From: Pseudomonadota bacterium
GTDB lineage: Bacteria > Desulfobacterota > Binatia > Binatales > Binataceae
Direction: 5' to 3'
Length of the DNA: 64,000 nt
NCBI GenBank assembly: GCA_021323675.1
Contig: JAJPKP010000016.1
Coordinates: forward strand, 91,125-155,124
Part shown: piece by piece, positions 52,599-61,578 of the stretch
How the letters are laid out: each line of letters opens with the position of its first letter
Position numbering within the stretch: position 1 is the stretch's first letter
Made by a program: the position numbers and the translations under genes
The notes under the pieces: generated by a model
Told to the model about the DNA's origin: nothing
Seen by the model: only the letters and a program-made list of their open reading frames with translations
Database searches by the model: none

Positions 52599-53268
52599 TG
52601 CGATCTCCTCTTTCGCCCGGCAATCGATAGCCGGCCACGCTGGGCGATATCGCGACTCCCGGCCCGAGCCGCTCGTCGGGAATCGGCGCCCCGGCCGTCA
52701 GGCGAATCGGGATGTTCCCGGCCCATACCGGCAGCGCGTAGTCTTCTTCATCGTCAACCGGTCCCCCCGGCCGCACCTTTGCCGACGCTTCGGTGATCGG
52801 CAGGCCGAGCACGCTGGTCGCGGCCAGCTCTTTGGGATGGGGCGGCCGTGCTTCACTCCATCGCCCCGGCACCACGTGATTGACCAGCGCTTCCAGCACG
52901 CGGTTCTTCTCCGCATCGCCGACTACTTCTTCGGCCACGCCCAGGATGACGGCGGACCGATAGTTTACCGAGTGATGAAACGCCGAACGCGCCAGGACGA
53001 TTCCGTCGATGTGCGTGACCGTCACGCACATCGGGACGCCGCCGGCGGCGGTCCGCAGCATCCTGCTGGCGGCGGAGCCGTGAACGTAAATCCGATCGCC
53101 GACCCGCACGTGCAGTGTGGGGATCACGAACGGAGTTCCCTCATGGACGAAGCCCACGTGGCAGAAGAGTGCCTGATCGATGATCGAGTTGATCAGCGCG
53201 CGGTCGTAAGAGCCGCGTTTGGGCATCCGCCTGATTCGGGTTCGTTCGGTGGCGCGCAACTCTTCCAT
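52582..53268 (-). CDS. Pyridoxamine 5'-phosphate oxidase-like FMN-binding protein
   Basis: A 228-residue split-barrel flavoprotein: RGSYDRALINSIIDQALFCH, VIPTLHVRVGDRIYVHGSAA, and SAFHHSVNYRSAVILG with the conserved FMN-site segment. It is of the PNPOx-related family (FMN-binding proteins), not a definite pyridoxine oxidase. ATG at 53266-53268 with AAGGAGA upstream. It is divergent from a MocR-type regulator 31 bases away, an arrangement used to control genes of vitamin B6 or related PLP metabolism. It overlaps a GNAT gene by 17 bases. Confidence 0.85.
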   Translation of the reverse strand: MEELRATERTRIRRMPKRGSYDRALINSIIDQALFCHVGFVHEGTPFVIPTLHVRVGDRIYVHGSAASRMLRTAAGGVPMCVTVTHIDGIVLARSAFHHSVNYRSAVILGVAEEVVGDAEKNRVLEALVNHVVPGRWSEARPPHPKELAATSVLGLPITEASAKVRPGGPVDDEEDYALPVWAGNIPIRLTAGAPIPDERLGPGVAISPSVAGYRLPGERGDRNGTSG

Positions 53269-53283
53269 TCCGGTCTCCTTTAT

Positions 53284-53315
53284 GTAACAGTACAAAATAA
53301 TGAACGTATCGATAC
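53284..53315. promoter_or_regulatory. Direct-repeat operator candidate between PNPOx-like and MocR genes
   Basis: GTAACAGTAC (53284-53293) and GTATCGATAC (53306-53315) match at 7 of 10 positions (GTAnCnnTAC) and start 22 bases apart, about two DNA turns. The second is a perfect 10-bp palindrome and lies inside the first codons of the MocR gene. MocR regulators are known to bind direct repeats in such divergent regions. This is sequence-based inference. Confidence 0.4.
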
Positions 53316-54625
53316 ATTATCAGATCCGCGGAAAATCAGGCAACCAGATCGCCGCCAGCATCGAGGATGCAATCCGCAGCGGACGCATCGCCGCCGGCGC
53401 GCGCATGCCCGCAATCCGCTCGCTCGCGGCAAGCCTGCGCGTGAGCCCGACCACCGTTGCCGCCGCGTACCGGTCGCTGCGCGTTCGGGGCCTGCTGCGC
53501 GGCAGCGGCCGGCGCGGAACCGTGGTGAACCGCAGGCCGCCGCTGGCGACGCCCGCGCCGCCGCGCCTGCCGGCCGGGGTGCGCAACCTGATGGACGGAA
53601 ATCCCGATCCAAAACTGCTGCCGTCGCTGGCCGGCGCAATCAGGCGCATCGAATGCGCCGCGCCGCTCTACGGCAAAGCCGGCAATCTGCCCGATCTCCT
53701 GTCGATCGCCCGCAGGCAGTTCGAAGCCGACGGTATCGCGGGCGATTCGATTGCGGTGGTCAGCGGCGCGATGGACGCGATCGAGCGCGTGCTGCAGGCA
53801 CATCTGCGGCCCGGCGACCTGGTGGGAGTTGAAGATCCGTGTTATCGCGGCACGCTCGATCTTATCGCGGCGCTCGGGCTGGTCGCCGAGCCAATCGCGA
53901 TTGACGATTTCGGGCCGCTTCCGGACGCGATGAGGACGGCGCTGCGCGGCGGAATTTCCGCCGCCATCGTGACTCCGCGAGGACAGAATCCCACCGGCTC
54001 GGCGTTCGATCGAAAGCGCGCGGCGGCGCTCCGCGAGGTTCTATCCTGCGCGCCGGAACTGCTTCTGATTGAAGACGACTTTACCGGACCGATCTCGGGA
54101 GTGCCGCTCTTTTCCCTGACCGCGAACCGCGCGCGATGGGCGGTCGTGCGCTCCTTGTCCAAGTTTCTCGGCCCCGATCTGCGCGTGGCGCTGATGGCCG
54201 GCGATCCTTTGACCATCGCGCGCGTCGAAGGCCGCCAGCGGCTGGGCATGCGATGGGTCAGCAACGTGCTGCAAGGCGCCGCGGTCGAGATGCTCTCGGA
54301 CGGCGGTACTGCCAGGCTGATTCGCCGCGCCGCTGAGACTTACGCGGTCCGCCGCGAGGCGCTGCTTGGCGCGCTCGGAAAGCTCGGAATCGAAGCGCAC
54401 GGACGCTCGGGGCTGAACATCTGGGTGCCGGTCGCGGAAGAGACCGGCACCGTTCAATCGCTGCTTGATGACGGATGGGCGGTGCTGGCGGGCGAATCGT
54501 TCCGCATCAGGACGCCGCCCGGAATACGCGTGATGACCGCGGCGCTCGAGGTGGCTGAAGCGCCCCGCCTCGCGCGCGACCTCGCGGCGGCGCTGCGTCC
54601 CGGCAGCGCCGCGCACGTGGTCTAG
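53300..54625 (+). CDS. MocR-type regulator (GntR HTH fused to aminotransferase)
   Basis: A 441-residue GntR/MocR regulator. The winged helix (about residues 10-75) has ASIEDAIRSGRIAAGARMPA and SPTTVAAAYRSLRVRGLLRG. The fold-type I aminotransferase domain spans about 100-430: Lys288 in VRSLSKFLGPDLRVA would bind pyridoxal phosphate, with VTPRGQNPTGSAFDRKR and LLIEDDFTGPISGV supplying other cofactor contacts. It is divergent from a PNPOx-family gene, as PdxR-like and other MocR regulators often are. Its stop shares a CTAG with the stop of the convergent acyl-CoA dehydrogenase. Confidence 0.93.
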   Translation: MNVSIHYQIRGKSGNQIAASIEDAIRSGRIAAGARMPAIRSLAASLRVSPTTVAAAYRSLRVRGLLRGSGRRGTVVNRRPPLATPAPPRLPAGVRNLMDGNPDPKLLPSLAGAIRRIECAAPLYGKAGNLPDLLSIARRQFEADGIAGDSIAVVSGAMDAIERVLQAHLRPGDLVGVEDPCYRGTLDLIAALGLVAEPIAIDDFGPLPDAMRTALRGGISAAIVTPRGQNPTGSAFDRKRAAALREVLSCAPELLLIEDDFTGPISGVPLFSLTANRARWAVVRSLSKFLGPDLRVALMAGDPLTIARVEGRQRLGMRWVSNVLQGAAVEMLSDGGTARLIRRAAETYAVRREALLGALGKLGIEAHGRSGLNIWVPVAEETGTVQSLLDDGWAVLAGESFRIRTPPGIRVMTAALEVAEAPRLARDLAAALRPGSAAHVV

Positions 54626-55800
54626 CCCTTCGGCAGGCCGAGCACGCGCTCGCCGATGATGTTGTGCTGGATCTGGTTGGTACCCGCGAAGATCGTCGGC
54701 CCCCGCGCCGCCAGCATCCGGAACAGCCACCGTCCGCGATCGATCGCGAAGGGAGCCTGGTACTCGATTTGCGCGTACGTTCCGAGCAGCTCCATCGCGT
54801 AAAGCGCGATTTTGAGCGACAGCTCCGTCGAGCACAGCTTCATCATCGATCCTTCAGGTCCCGGCGGCTGGCCTTTGATCTCTCTGGTCAGTTGCCGGTA
54901 GCCGGTGTATCTGAGCGCCTGCGCTTCGCAGGCGAAGGATGCGATCTTTTGCCTTACGCTGGAGTTATCCCACGCGGTGCCGTCGTTGCGCGGCAGCCGT
55001 TTTGCGAGGGCCGCAAGCTCCTCGACCTCGCCTATCGAGCGTTCGCCGCCGCCCGATCGCTCGAACATCAGGGTGGTCATCGCGACCTGCCATCCCTGGT
55101 TCTTCTGCCCCACGAGGTTTTGCTTCGGTACTCGCACATCCTCGAAGAAGACCTCGTTGAAGCCCTTGGCTCCTGTGATTTGAACCAGCGGACGCACGGT
55201 GATGCCCGGGCTGTGCATATCGACCAGCAGGTAGCTGATCCCCTTGTGCTTGGGGGCTTCCGGGTCGGTGCGGACCAGGAGGAAGATCCAGTCCGCATGT
55301 TGCGCCATCGAGGTCCATACCTTTTGCCCGTTGACGACAAAGTCGTCGCCGTCTTCGACCGCGCGAGTCTGAAGGGAGGCCAGGTCCGATCCGGAATTGG
55401 GCTCGGAGTAGCCTTGGCACCAGATTTCCTCTCCGCTCAGGATTTTTGGAAGGAAGCGCCGCTTCTGCTCATCGCTGCCCCAATGCATCAGCGTCGGCCC
55501 GAGCAGACTGATGCCCATCCCGATGAAGGGTTCGTCGAGACGGAGCCGCTCGAGCTCGTCGCGGAAAATCTGCCGTTGCAGAACCGTCGCGCCGCGGCCT
55601 CCGTATTCTTTGGGCCAATGCACCGCCACCCATCGGCCTTCGTTCAACTTCTTGTGCCATCGAACGCGCAGGGCCCATTCCTCGTCGCCTTCATCGCCCA
55701 GCATCTCGCGCGGCGGCGGAGCGAACTGCCGGTTAGCTTCGAGCCAGGAACGCAGTTCCTGCCGGAAGGCTTCGTCCTCGGGGCTGTAGTTGAAATCCAT
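54622..55800 (-). CDS. Acyl-CoA dehydrogenase, FadE-like paralogue 2
   Basis: A 392-residue enzyme starting MDFNYSPEDEAFRQELRSWL at 55800. Motifs: WCQGYSEPNSGSDLASLQTR, FVVNGQKVWTSMAQHADW. The C-terminal segment reads ARGPTIFAGTNQIQHNIIGE, with Ala instead of the MCAD catalytic Glu. It is closely related to the adjacent gene upstream (71-base gap), and both share a 44-base identical block near their 3' ends. It is the second of a tandem pair, probably produced by duplication. A longer open frame reaching 56343 is a non-homologous extension across the neighbour. Confidence 0.92.
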   Translation of the reverse strand: MDFNYSPEDEAFRQELRSWLEANRQFAPPPREMLGDEGDEEWALRVRWHKKLNEGRWVAVHWPKEYGGRGATVLQRQIFRDELERLRLDEPFIGMGISLLGPTLMHWGSDEQKRRFLPKILSGEEIWCQGYSEPNSGSDLASLQTRAVEDGDDFVVNGQKVWTSMAQHADWIFLLVRTDPEAPKHKGISYLLVDMHSPGITVRPLVQITGAKGFNEVFFEDVRVPKQNLVGQKNQGWQVAMTTLMFERSGGGERSIGEVEELAALAKRLPRNDGTAWDNSSVRQKIASFACEAQALRYTGYRQLTREIKGQPPGPEGSMMKLCSTELSLKIALYAMELLGTYAQIEYQAPFAIDRGRWLFRMLAARGPTIFAGTNQIQHNIIGERVLGLPKG

Positions 55801-55871
55801 CTTCGTGATCCTGAGTCGGCGAATTCCGTGATGCGTTCTCGAATCTTCGCGAATTCGCGGCGTTCCCTCGC

Positions 55872-57050
55872 CTAGCCTTTCGGAAGACCGAGCACGCGCT
55901 CGCCGATGATGTTGTGCTGGATCTGGTTGGTTCCCGCGGCGATCGTGCCGCCGCGCGCGGCCAGCATCTTGAACAGCCAGTTGCCGTTGTCGATCGCGTA
56001 GGGAGCGTTGCGTTCGAATTGCGAATACGCCCCCAGCAGCTCCATCGCAAAGAGCTGGATGCGCAGGTTCAACTCCGTGCCGCAGAGCTTCATGATCGAT
56101 CCTTCCGGACCCGGCGGCAGTCCCTTGAGTCTGCGCGTCAATTGGCGAAAGCCGGTGTACTTGAGCGCCTGCTGCTCGCAATAGAATTCGGCGATTTTCT
56201 GGCGCACGCCCGCGTCTTCCCATGCCGGGCGCCCGTTGCGCTGGACGGTATGGGCGAGCCTGACCAGATCGTGAATTTGCCCGCCGGCTCCACCTCCGGC
56301 GCCATTGCGCTCGAACATCAGCGTGGTGATTGCGACCTGCCATCCCTGGTTCTTGTTGCCGACCAGGTTCTTCTTCGGCACGCGCACGTCCTCGAAGAAG
56401 ACCTCGTTGAAGCCGCGCGCCCCCGTCATCTGTACGAGCGGCCGCACCGTGATTCCGGGGCTGTGCATATCCACAAGCAGGTAGCTGATGCCTTTATGTT
56501 TCGGCGCCTCGGGATCGGTCCGCACCAGCAGGAAAATCCAGTCGGAAAATTGGGCGTTCGAGGTCCAGACTTTCTGGCCGTTGACCACGAAGTCATCGCC
56601 GTCCTCGATCGCGCGCGTTTGCAGCGATTCGAGGTCGGAACCGGCGCCCGGTTCTGAATAGCCCTGGCACCAGATTTCGTCTCCGGCGAGGATCTTCGGG
56701 AGATGGCGTTTTCTCTGTTCCTCGTTTCCCCAGTGCATCAGGGTGGGCCCAATCAGGCCGACTCCGGATCCGATGTAGGGGAGGGGAGCGCGAATTCTGG
56801 CCAGCTCCTGATGATAGACGATGGTTTGCAGGATGCCCGCGCCGCGTCCGCCATATTCTTTGGGCCAATCGATTCCGGTCCATCCGCCTGACGCGAGTTT
56901 CTTAAACCATTTGACGCGCCGGCTCCACTCGCCCTCATCTTCGGCGAAGAAATCCAGATCGTCGTCGGCATGATCGGGTTTGTTCTTCTCCAGCCAGGCG
57001 CGAAACTCAGCGCGAAACTTTTCGTCTTCCGCGGTGAAGTTGAAATCCAT
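55872..57050 (-). CDS. Acyl-CoA dehydrogenase, FadE-like paralogue 3
   Basis: A 392-residue enzyme starting MDFNFTAEDEKFRAEFRAWL at 57050. Motifs: WCQGYSEPGAGSDLESLQTR, DFVVNGQKVWTSNAQFSDWI. The end is ARGGTIAAGTNQIQHNIIGE, again with no Glu in the IYEGT position. It is the upstream partner of the tandem pair. Tandem acyl-CoA dehydrogenases with both genes complete may form homotetramers or alpha2-beta2 mixed tetramers, as FadE28-FadE29 does. It is divergent from the UPF0175 gene at 57221. Confidence 0.92.
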   Translation of the reverse strand: MDFNFTAEDEKFRAEFRAWLEKNKPDHADDDLDFFAEDEGEWSRRVKWFKKLASGGWTGIDWPKEYGGRGAGILQTIVYHQELARIRAPLPYIGSGVGLIGPTLMHWGNEEQRKRHLPKILAGDEIWCQGYSEPGAGSDLESLQTRAIEDGDDFVVNGQKVWTSNAQFSDWIFLLVRTDPEAPKHKGISYLLVDMHSPGITVRPLVQMTGARGFNEVFFEDVRVPKKNLVGNKNQGWQVAITTLMFERNGAGGGAGGQIHDLVRLAHTVQRNGRPAWEDAGVRQKIAEFYCEQQALKYTGFRQLTRRLKGLPPGPEGSIMKLCGTELNLRIQLFAMELLGAYSQFERNAPYAIDNGNWLFKMLAARGGTIAAGTNQIQHNIIGERVLGLPKG

Positions 57051-57220
57051 CCGTCCTGTCCCCTGTTGTGTCTCGAATCCAGTTCTCCAACTACCCGAAG
57101 TTATGAGTCGGTGTAAATGCCGCCGAATCGCATCTTTCGGCGCCGCGTGCGCGGAGCCTTCGAGCCGCCGCCAATTTGACATCGAGCGGGCAATCACGGA
57201 GATTCGGGGCATAGCGTCCG

Positions 57221-57511
57221 ATGGAAATCAAAATCGACCTGCCGGCGGATTTATTCGATGCCCAGTTTCCGGAGGCTGACTTCCGCGCGCGCGTGCGTGA
57301 ATTGGCGATTTTGGAACTGGTGCGCATCAAGCGGCTTCACGAGCATGAGGCTCAGGAGATGCTGGGAATCACCCGATGGCAGTTGGTCGAAAAGATGAAG
57401 GCGGCGGGCATCGCGCCCACCGAGGAAGTCTTCGGACGCATCACCGACGAGCTTAATCGCGCGATCGGCCGCCGCCGGGCCCCCGGCGGCAACGGCGGCC
57501 TCAAAAAGTAA
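57221..57511 (+). CDS. UPF0175 family small protein
   Basis: A 96-residue protein of UPF0175: IKIDLPADLFDAQFPEADFRA, LELVRIKRLHEHEAQEMLGI, and TRWQLVEKMKAAGIAPTEE, an HTH-like pattern. UPF0175 members often sit beside PIN-type toxins as antitoxins, but no toxin gene is seen here. It may be an autonomous regulator. The ATG at 57221 is divergent from the acyl-CoA dehydrogenase, with about 170 bases between. It is 25 bases before the alcohol dehydrogenase. Confidence 0.8.
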   Translation: MEIKIDLPADLFDAQFPEADFRARVRELAILELVRIKRLHEHEAQEMLGITRWQLVEKMKAAGIAPTEEVFGRITDELNRAIGRRRAPGGNGGLKK

Positions 57512-57536
57512 GATTGCGAAATCGAGGTGCGACTCC

Positions 57537-58556
57537 ATGAAAGCCGCGGCATTCAAGCAGCAGAACCGGATGGCAATAATCGATATTCCCAAACCGCGGC
57601 CCGCCGCGGGCGAAGTCGTCCTCAAGGTGCACAATTGCGGCATCTGCGGGTCCGATCTTCACGCGGTTCAGTACGGCGTAGGGCTGCCGCCCGACACGGT
57701 GATGGGACATGAATTCTGCGGCGAGATAGCCGAGATCGGCCCCGGCGTGTCCGGATTCAAGGTCGGCGAGCGGGTGACCTCGCTGCCCTTCATCTCCTGC
57801 GGAGAATGCGAGGCATGCCGGCGCGATGACGGGATGCATTGCGCGCGGACTCGCGGCCTCGGCCTGGGCCAGTTGCCCGGCGCGTACGCGGAATACGTTC
57901 TGTGCGGAGAGCGCAGCCTCCTCAAGCTGCCCGACAGCGTCGATTCGCGTGCCGGTGCGCTGGTCGAGCCGCTTTCGGTGGGACTGCACGGGGTGAATCG
58001 CGCGAAATTGGCGCCCGGCGCCGGCGTGGTCGTGATGGGAGCTGGGCCGATCGGTCTCTCGACGCTTGTTTGGGCGAAGGCAAAGGGAGCCGGAGCGGTG
58101 GTCGTATCGGAGCTCGCGCCGGGACGCACGGAACTTGCGATGAAGCTCGGCGCGACGGCGGTGGTAAACCCCACCAGGGAAAATCCAGCCGAGAAGGTGC
58201 GTTCGCTTACCGGGCGCCTGCCGGAAGTCGTCTTCGAGTGTATCGGCGTGAAGTCCACGCTCGATGCCGCAATCAACATGGTGGATCTGCACGGGCGGGT
58301 GGTTGTGCTGGGCGTGTGCATGGAGCCCGACGAGATTCGCCCGCTTAGCTGCATCCTCAAGGAAATCAGCATCGATTTTATCGTCGGTTACACCCGCGCC
58401 GAGTTCCAGGAGACCATCGACGCGCTCGCGTCGAAACGCATCGATCCCCGTGCGATGATCACCGACGTGATCGGCGTCGACGAAGTGCCGGCGATGTTCG
58501 ATGCGCTCAAGAGTCCCGGCTCGCGCGCCAAGGTGATGGTGGAATTTCCGCACTAA
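57537..58556 (+). CDS. Zinc-dependent alcohol dehydrogenase (MDR family)
   Basis: A 339-residue medium-chain dehydrogenase. Catalytic zinc ligands: Cys in HNCGICGSDLHAV and the His-Glu of MGHEFCGEIAEIG. Structural zinc: CGECEACRRDDGMHC, four cysteines. NAD fold: VVVMGAGPIGLSTLVWAKAK. This arrangement is typical of polyol, threonine or formaldehyde-type dehydrogenases; the substrate cannot be chosen. It follows UPF0175 closely and a hairpin follows its stop. Confidence 0.92.
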   Translation: MKAAAFKQQNRMAIIDIPKPRPAAGEVVLKVHNCGICGSDLHAVQYGVGLPPDTVMGHEFCGEIAEIGPGVSGFKVGERVTSLPFISCGECEACRRDDGMHCARTRGLGLGQLPGAYAEYVLCGERSLLKLPDSVDSRAGALVEPLSVGLHGVNRAKLAPGAGVVVMGAGPIGLSTLVWAKAKGAGAVVVSELAPGRTELAMKLGATAVVNPTRENPAEKVRSLTGRLPEVVFECIGVKSTLDAAINMVDLHGRVVVLGVCMEPDEIRPLSCILKEISIDFIVGYTRAEFQETIDALASKRIDPRAMITDVIGVDEVPAMFDALKSPGSRAKVMVEFPH

Positions 58557-58580
58557 TCCCCGGGGGGTCCGACCCGCAAG

Positions 58581-58604
58581 AAAAGCGCGCCGCAGCGCCC
58601 TTTT
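58581..58604 (+). terminator. Hairpin terminator candidate after the alcohol dehydrogenase
   Basis: AAAAG-C-GCGC (58581-58590) pairs with GCGC-C-CTTTT (58595-58604) around CGCA, with one C-C mismatch. Because both arms carry A4/T4, it can act in either direction. The T run is short. Confidence 0.45.
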
Positions 58605-58699
58605 CGTCGCGCGTTCGCCTGCATCGTCCCAGCCTGCGGGCGATTCACCTTCTGGAGCCCGCACAGGTCTGATAGCCTGATTTTAGAGGCACCATACAG

Positions 58700-60147
58700 A
58701 TGTCAAAGGAACTGGCGCATCCTGAAAGGTTCTTCATCGATCGGTTCGGAATGAGCGAGCGCGCGCTCGAGCGAATCCTGGGCACCGCGCTCGAGCGCAA
58801 GGCCGATCACGCCGACCTTTACTTCGAGTACAAGAGCGCGGAATCGCTCGGGCTTGAAGAGTCGATGGTCAATCATACCGCCAAGAGCGTAAGCCACGGA
58901 GTGGGAGTTCGCGTCAACGCTGAAGACCGCACGGGGTATGCGTATTCCGATGAAGTGACGGTCGACCGGATGAGGCTTGCGGCCGAGGCGGCGCGAGCGA
59001 TCGCGGACCAGCGCGCCGAGGTTCCAGCCCTGCAGGTCGGAACGCCGGTGCCCGCCATGCGCTCTACGAGGTCGAGACTACGCCGCTTGAGATTCCGCTC
59101 GAACAGCGCGCAAAGCTGCTCGAAGAGATCGACAAGATCGCGCGCGCCTACGATCCCCGCGTGAAGAACGTCATCGCGTCGATCGCCGCCGAGCGGAAGA
59201 TCGTGATGATCGCGACCAGCGAAGGCACCATTGCCGCCGACGAACAGCCGCTCTGCCGCCTGAACGTCTCCGTGGTCGCGGAGGACGGAAAGGGCGGCCG
59301 CCAGGTCGGGACTTTCGGCGGCGGCGGACGCGTCGAGTATCAATACTTTCTGGAAGGTGATCGATGGCGCCAGTATGCGGTTGAGGCCGCGCGCCAGGCG
59401 ATCGTCAACCTTGGCGCCGACGATGCGCCGGCGGGCGAAATGATCGTCGTGCTCGGTCCCGGATGGCCCGGAATTCTGCTGCACGAGGCAATCGGCCACG
59501 GACTCGAAGGGGACTTCAATCGCAAAGGCGTGTCGGCATTCTCGGGCCGGATTGGGCAGCGGGTCGCGAGCGAACTTTGCACGGTCGTCGATGACGGAAC
59601 GATCCCGATGCGCCGCGGCAGCTTGAACGTGGATGACGAAGGGACGCCAACCTCCAGAACCGTTCTGATCGAAAAGGGAATTCTGCGCGGCTATCTACAG
59701 GACCGCCTCAACGCGCGCCTGATGAAGATGAAACCGACCGGGAACGGACGGCGCGAGAGTTTCGCGTTCGCGCCGATGCCGCGGATGACCAACACCTTCA
59801 TGCTCGCGGGCGAATCCACTCCCGAGGAGATCATAAAGTCCGTCAAATACGGCCTTTATGCCGTGAGCTTTGGCGGCGGGCAGGTCGATATTACGAACGG
59901 CAAATTCGTCTTCTCGGCGAGCGAGGCCTATCTGATCGAGGACGGCCACGTTACGCGCCCGGTCAAAGACGCGACGCTGATCGGCAACGGACCGGACGTG
60001 CTTACCCGGGTGGCGATGGTAGGCAATGACCTCGCGCTCGATTCAGGTATCGGCACCTGCGGTAAGGACGGCCAATCGGTGCCGGTGGGCGTGGGCCTTC
60101 CCACGATTCGGATCGACGGAATAACGGTAGGCGGAACGAGGGCCTGA
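58700..60147 (+). pseudogene. tldD: TldD metalloprotease, interrupted by one frameshift
   Basis: A TldD gene in two frames. The first begins at ATG 58700 (ERFFIDRFGMSERALERIL, SVSHGVGVRVNAEDRTGY). It continues to [10 protein letters not shown] near base 59050, then leaves the family. The second frame continues as [31 protein letters not shown] and onward to 60147. It carries the zinc motif in [18 protein letters not shown] and other TldD features ([23 protein letters not shown] sequence). A one-base loss near the CCC at 59051-59053 would restore one frame of about 482 codons, the usual TldD length. Everything else is intact, so a sequencing or assembly error is likely. TldD and TldE together form a protease of modified peptides. 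Confidence 0.85.
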
Positions 60148-60155
60148 TTAGAGCC

Positions 60156-61505
60156 ATGGCGATGTTTGATGCTGCGCTCGCCGAGTGGGCGCTGAACGAA
60201 GCGAAAAGAAAAGGTGCGACCGCCGCTGAGGTTCTGTTTGCCGGCGGCGAGTCGCTGGCCGCGGGCGTGCGCCTGGGGCAGACCGAAAAACTCAAGAGTT
60301 CGCGCGAACGCCGTCTTGGCCTGCGCGTGTTCGTCGGGCAGTCTTCGGCGACGGCTTCGACCGCCGAGATGGATCGCGATTCTATTGCCGACTTTATTGC
60401 CGACACGGTGACGCTGGCGCGGCTGACCGCGGCCGATCCCTGGTCGGGCCTTCCCGATCCGGCGCTCCATCCCAGGTCCTTCCCCGACCTCGCACTATGC
60501 GATCCAGACTGCGGTATCGTCGATGCTGACCGCGCTCTGGAGATCGCGCGGATGGCGGAAGCGGCGGCGCTGGGGGCCGATCCGCGCATCAAAAACTCCG
60601 AGGGCGCGGAGTTCGATTCGAGCCGCTACGGCGTGATGTTCGCGAACAGCCAGGGTTTCTTCGGCGAATATGAGGGCTCATCGTTCAGCCTCGTGGTTCA
60701 GCCGATCGCGCAGGACGGCGACTCGATGCAGCAAGGGTTCTGGTACACGGCGAATCGCCGCTTCGCGAAGCTCGAGGATGCCGAAGAGACGGGGCGGACG
60801 GCGGCGCGCCGCGCGCTTCGCCGCCTCGGAGCGCGCAAGATCAAAACTACCCGAGTGCCGATCGTGTTCGATCCCGACATGGCGGCCGGCCTTATCCGCA
60901 CCCTGGCCGGCGCGGCGTCAGGTCCCGCACTCTACAAGGGCACTTCCTTTCTGATCGGCCGCTTGGGCGATCGGATAGCGGCGCCTAACGTGACGATTAT
61001 TGATGACGGAACGATGCCGGGCGGGCTTGGCTCGAAGCCCTTTGACGGCGAAGGCCTCGCCACTCGCCGCCAGCATCTGGTCGAAAAAGGAATCCTGAAG
61101 ACATACCTGCTCGATTGCTATTCCGCCCGCAAGCTCCATCTCGCACCCACCGGCAACGCCGCAAGGGCGGTGGGGCAGGCCCCCACAGTCTCGGCCAACA
61201 ATCTTTATCTCGAACCGGGACAATACACGCCCGAGCAGATTATCGGGTCAGTCAAGCGCGGATTGTATCTGACCGAGCAGATTGGGTTCGGAATCAACAT
61301 GGTCACCGGCGACTACTCGCGCGGCGCCGGAGGTCTCTGGATCGAGGACGGACAGCTCACGCATCCGGTCCAGGAAATTACGATCGCGGGCAACCTGAAA
61401 GACATGTTCCAGAACATCGAGATGATCGGCAACGATCTGCGATGGCGATCGTCGGTGGTGGCGCCGACCTTGAAGATTTCCGAGATGACGATCGCGGGCG
61501 CGTAA
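60156..61505 (+). CDS. TldE/PmbA metalloprotease partner
   Basis: A 449-residue TldD/PmbA family protein: ATAAEVLFAGGESLAAGVRL, RRLGLRVFVGQSSATASTAE, VPIVFDPDMAAGLIRTLAGA and KGTSFLIGRLGDRIAAPNVT. It lacks the HExxxH metal site of TldD, as the TldE partner does, and supplies substrate binding. The family trims leader peptides of modified peptides in some organisms and aids CcdA turnover in others. It starts 8 bases after the tldD stop. Confidence 0.92.
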   Translation: MAMFDAALAEWALNEAKRKGATAAEVLFAGGESLAAGVRLGQTEKLKSSRERRLGLRVFVGQSSATASTAEMDRDSIADFIADTVTLARLTAADPWSGLPDPALHPRSFPDLALCDPDCGIVDADRALEIARMAEAAALGADPRIKNSEGAEFDSSRYGVMFANSQGFFGEYEGSSFSLVVQPIAQDGDSMQQGFWYTANRRFAKLEDAEETGRTAARRALRRLGARKIKTTRVPIVFDPDMAAGLIRTLAGAASGPALYKGTSFLIGRLGDRIAAPNVTIIDDGTMPGGLGSKPFDGEGLATRRQHLVEKGILKTYLLDCYSARKLHLAPTGNAARAVGQAPTVSANNLYLEPGQYTPEQIIGSVKRGLYLTEQIGFGINMVTGDYSRGAGGLWIEDGQLTHPVQEITIAGNLKDMFQNIEMIGNDLRWRSSVVAPTLKISEMTIAGA

Positions 61506-61522
61506 GCGGCGCCGTCTTTTTT
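61497..61522 (+). terminator. Terminator overlapping the tldE stop codon
   Basis: GGCGC (61497-61501) pairs with GCGCC (61509-61513) around a seven-base loop that contains the TAA stop, followed by GTC and six T residues (61517-61522). The stem is short but GC-only and the T tract is good. Confidence 0.5.
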
Positions 61523-61578
61523 CGGTTCGATCCTCGCTCGCAACTTGTGAAGAAAGCGGGAAGCACGCGTAGAGCGGA

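Noticed and set aside
57221..57511. Toxin-antitoxin pair with the UPF0175 protein as antitoxin
   Set aside because: No PIN or other toxin gene is adjacent; the next gene is an alcohol dehydrogenase.
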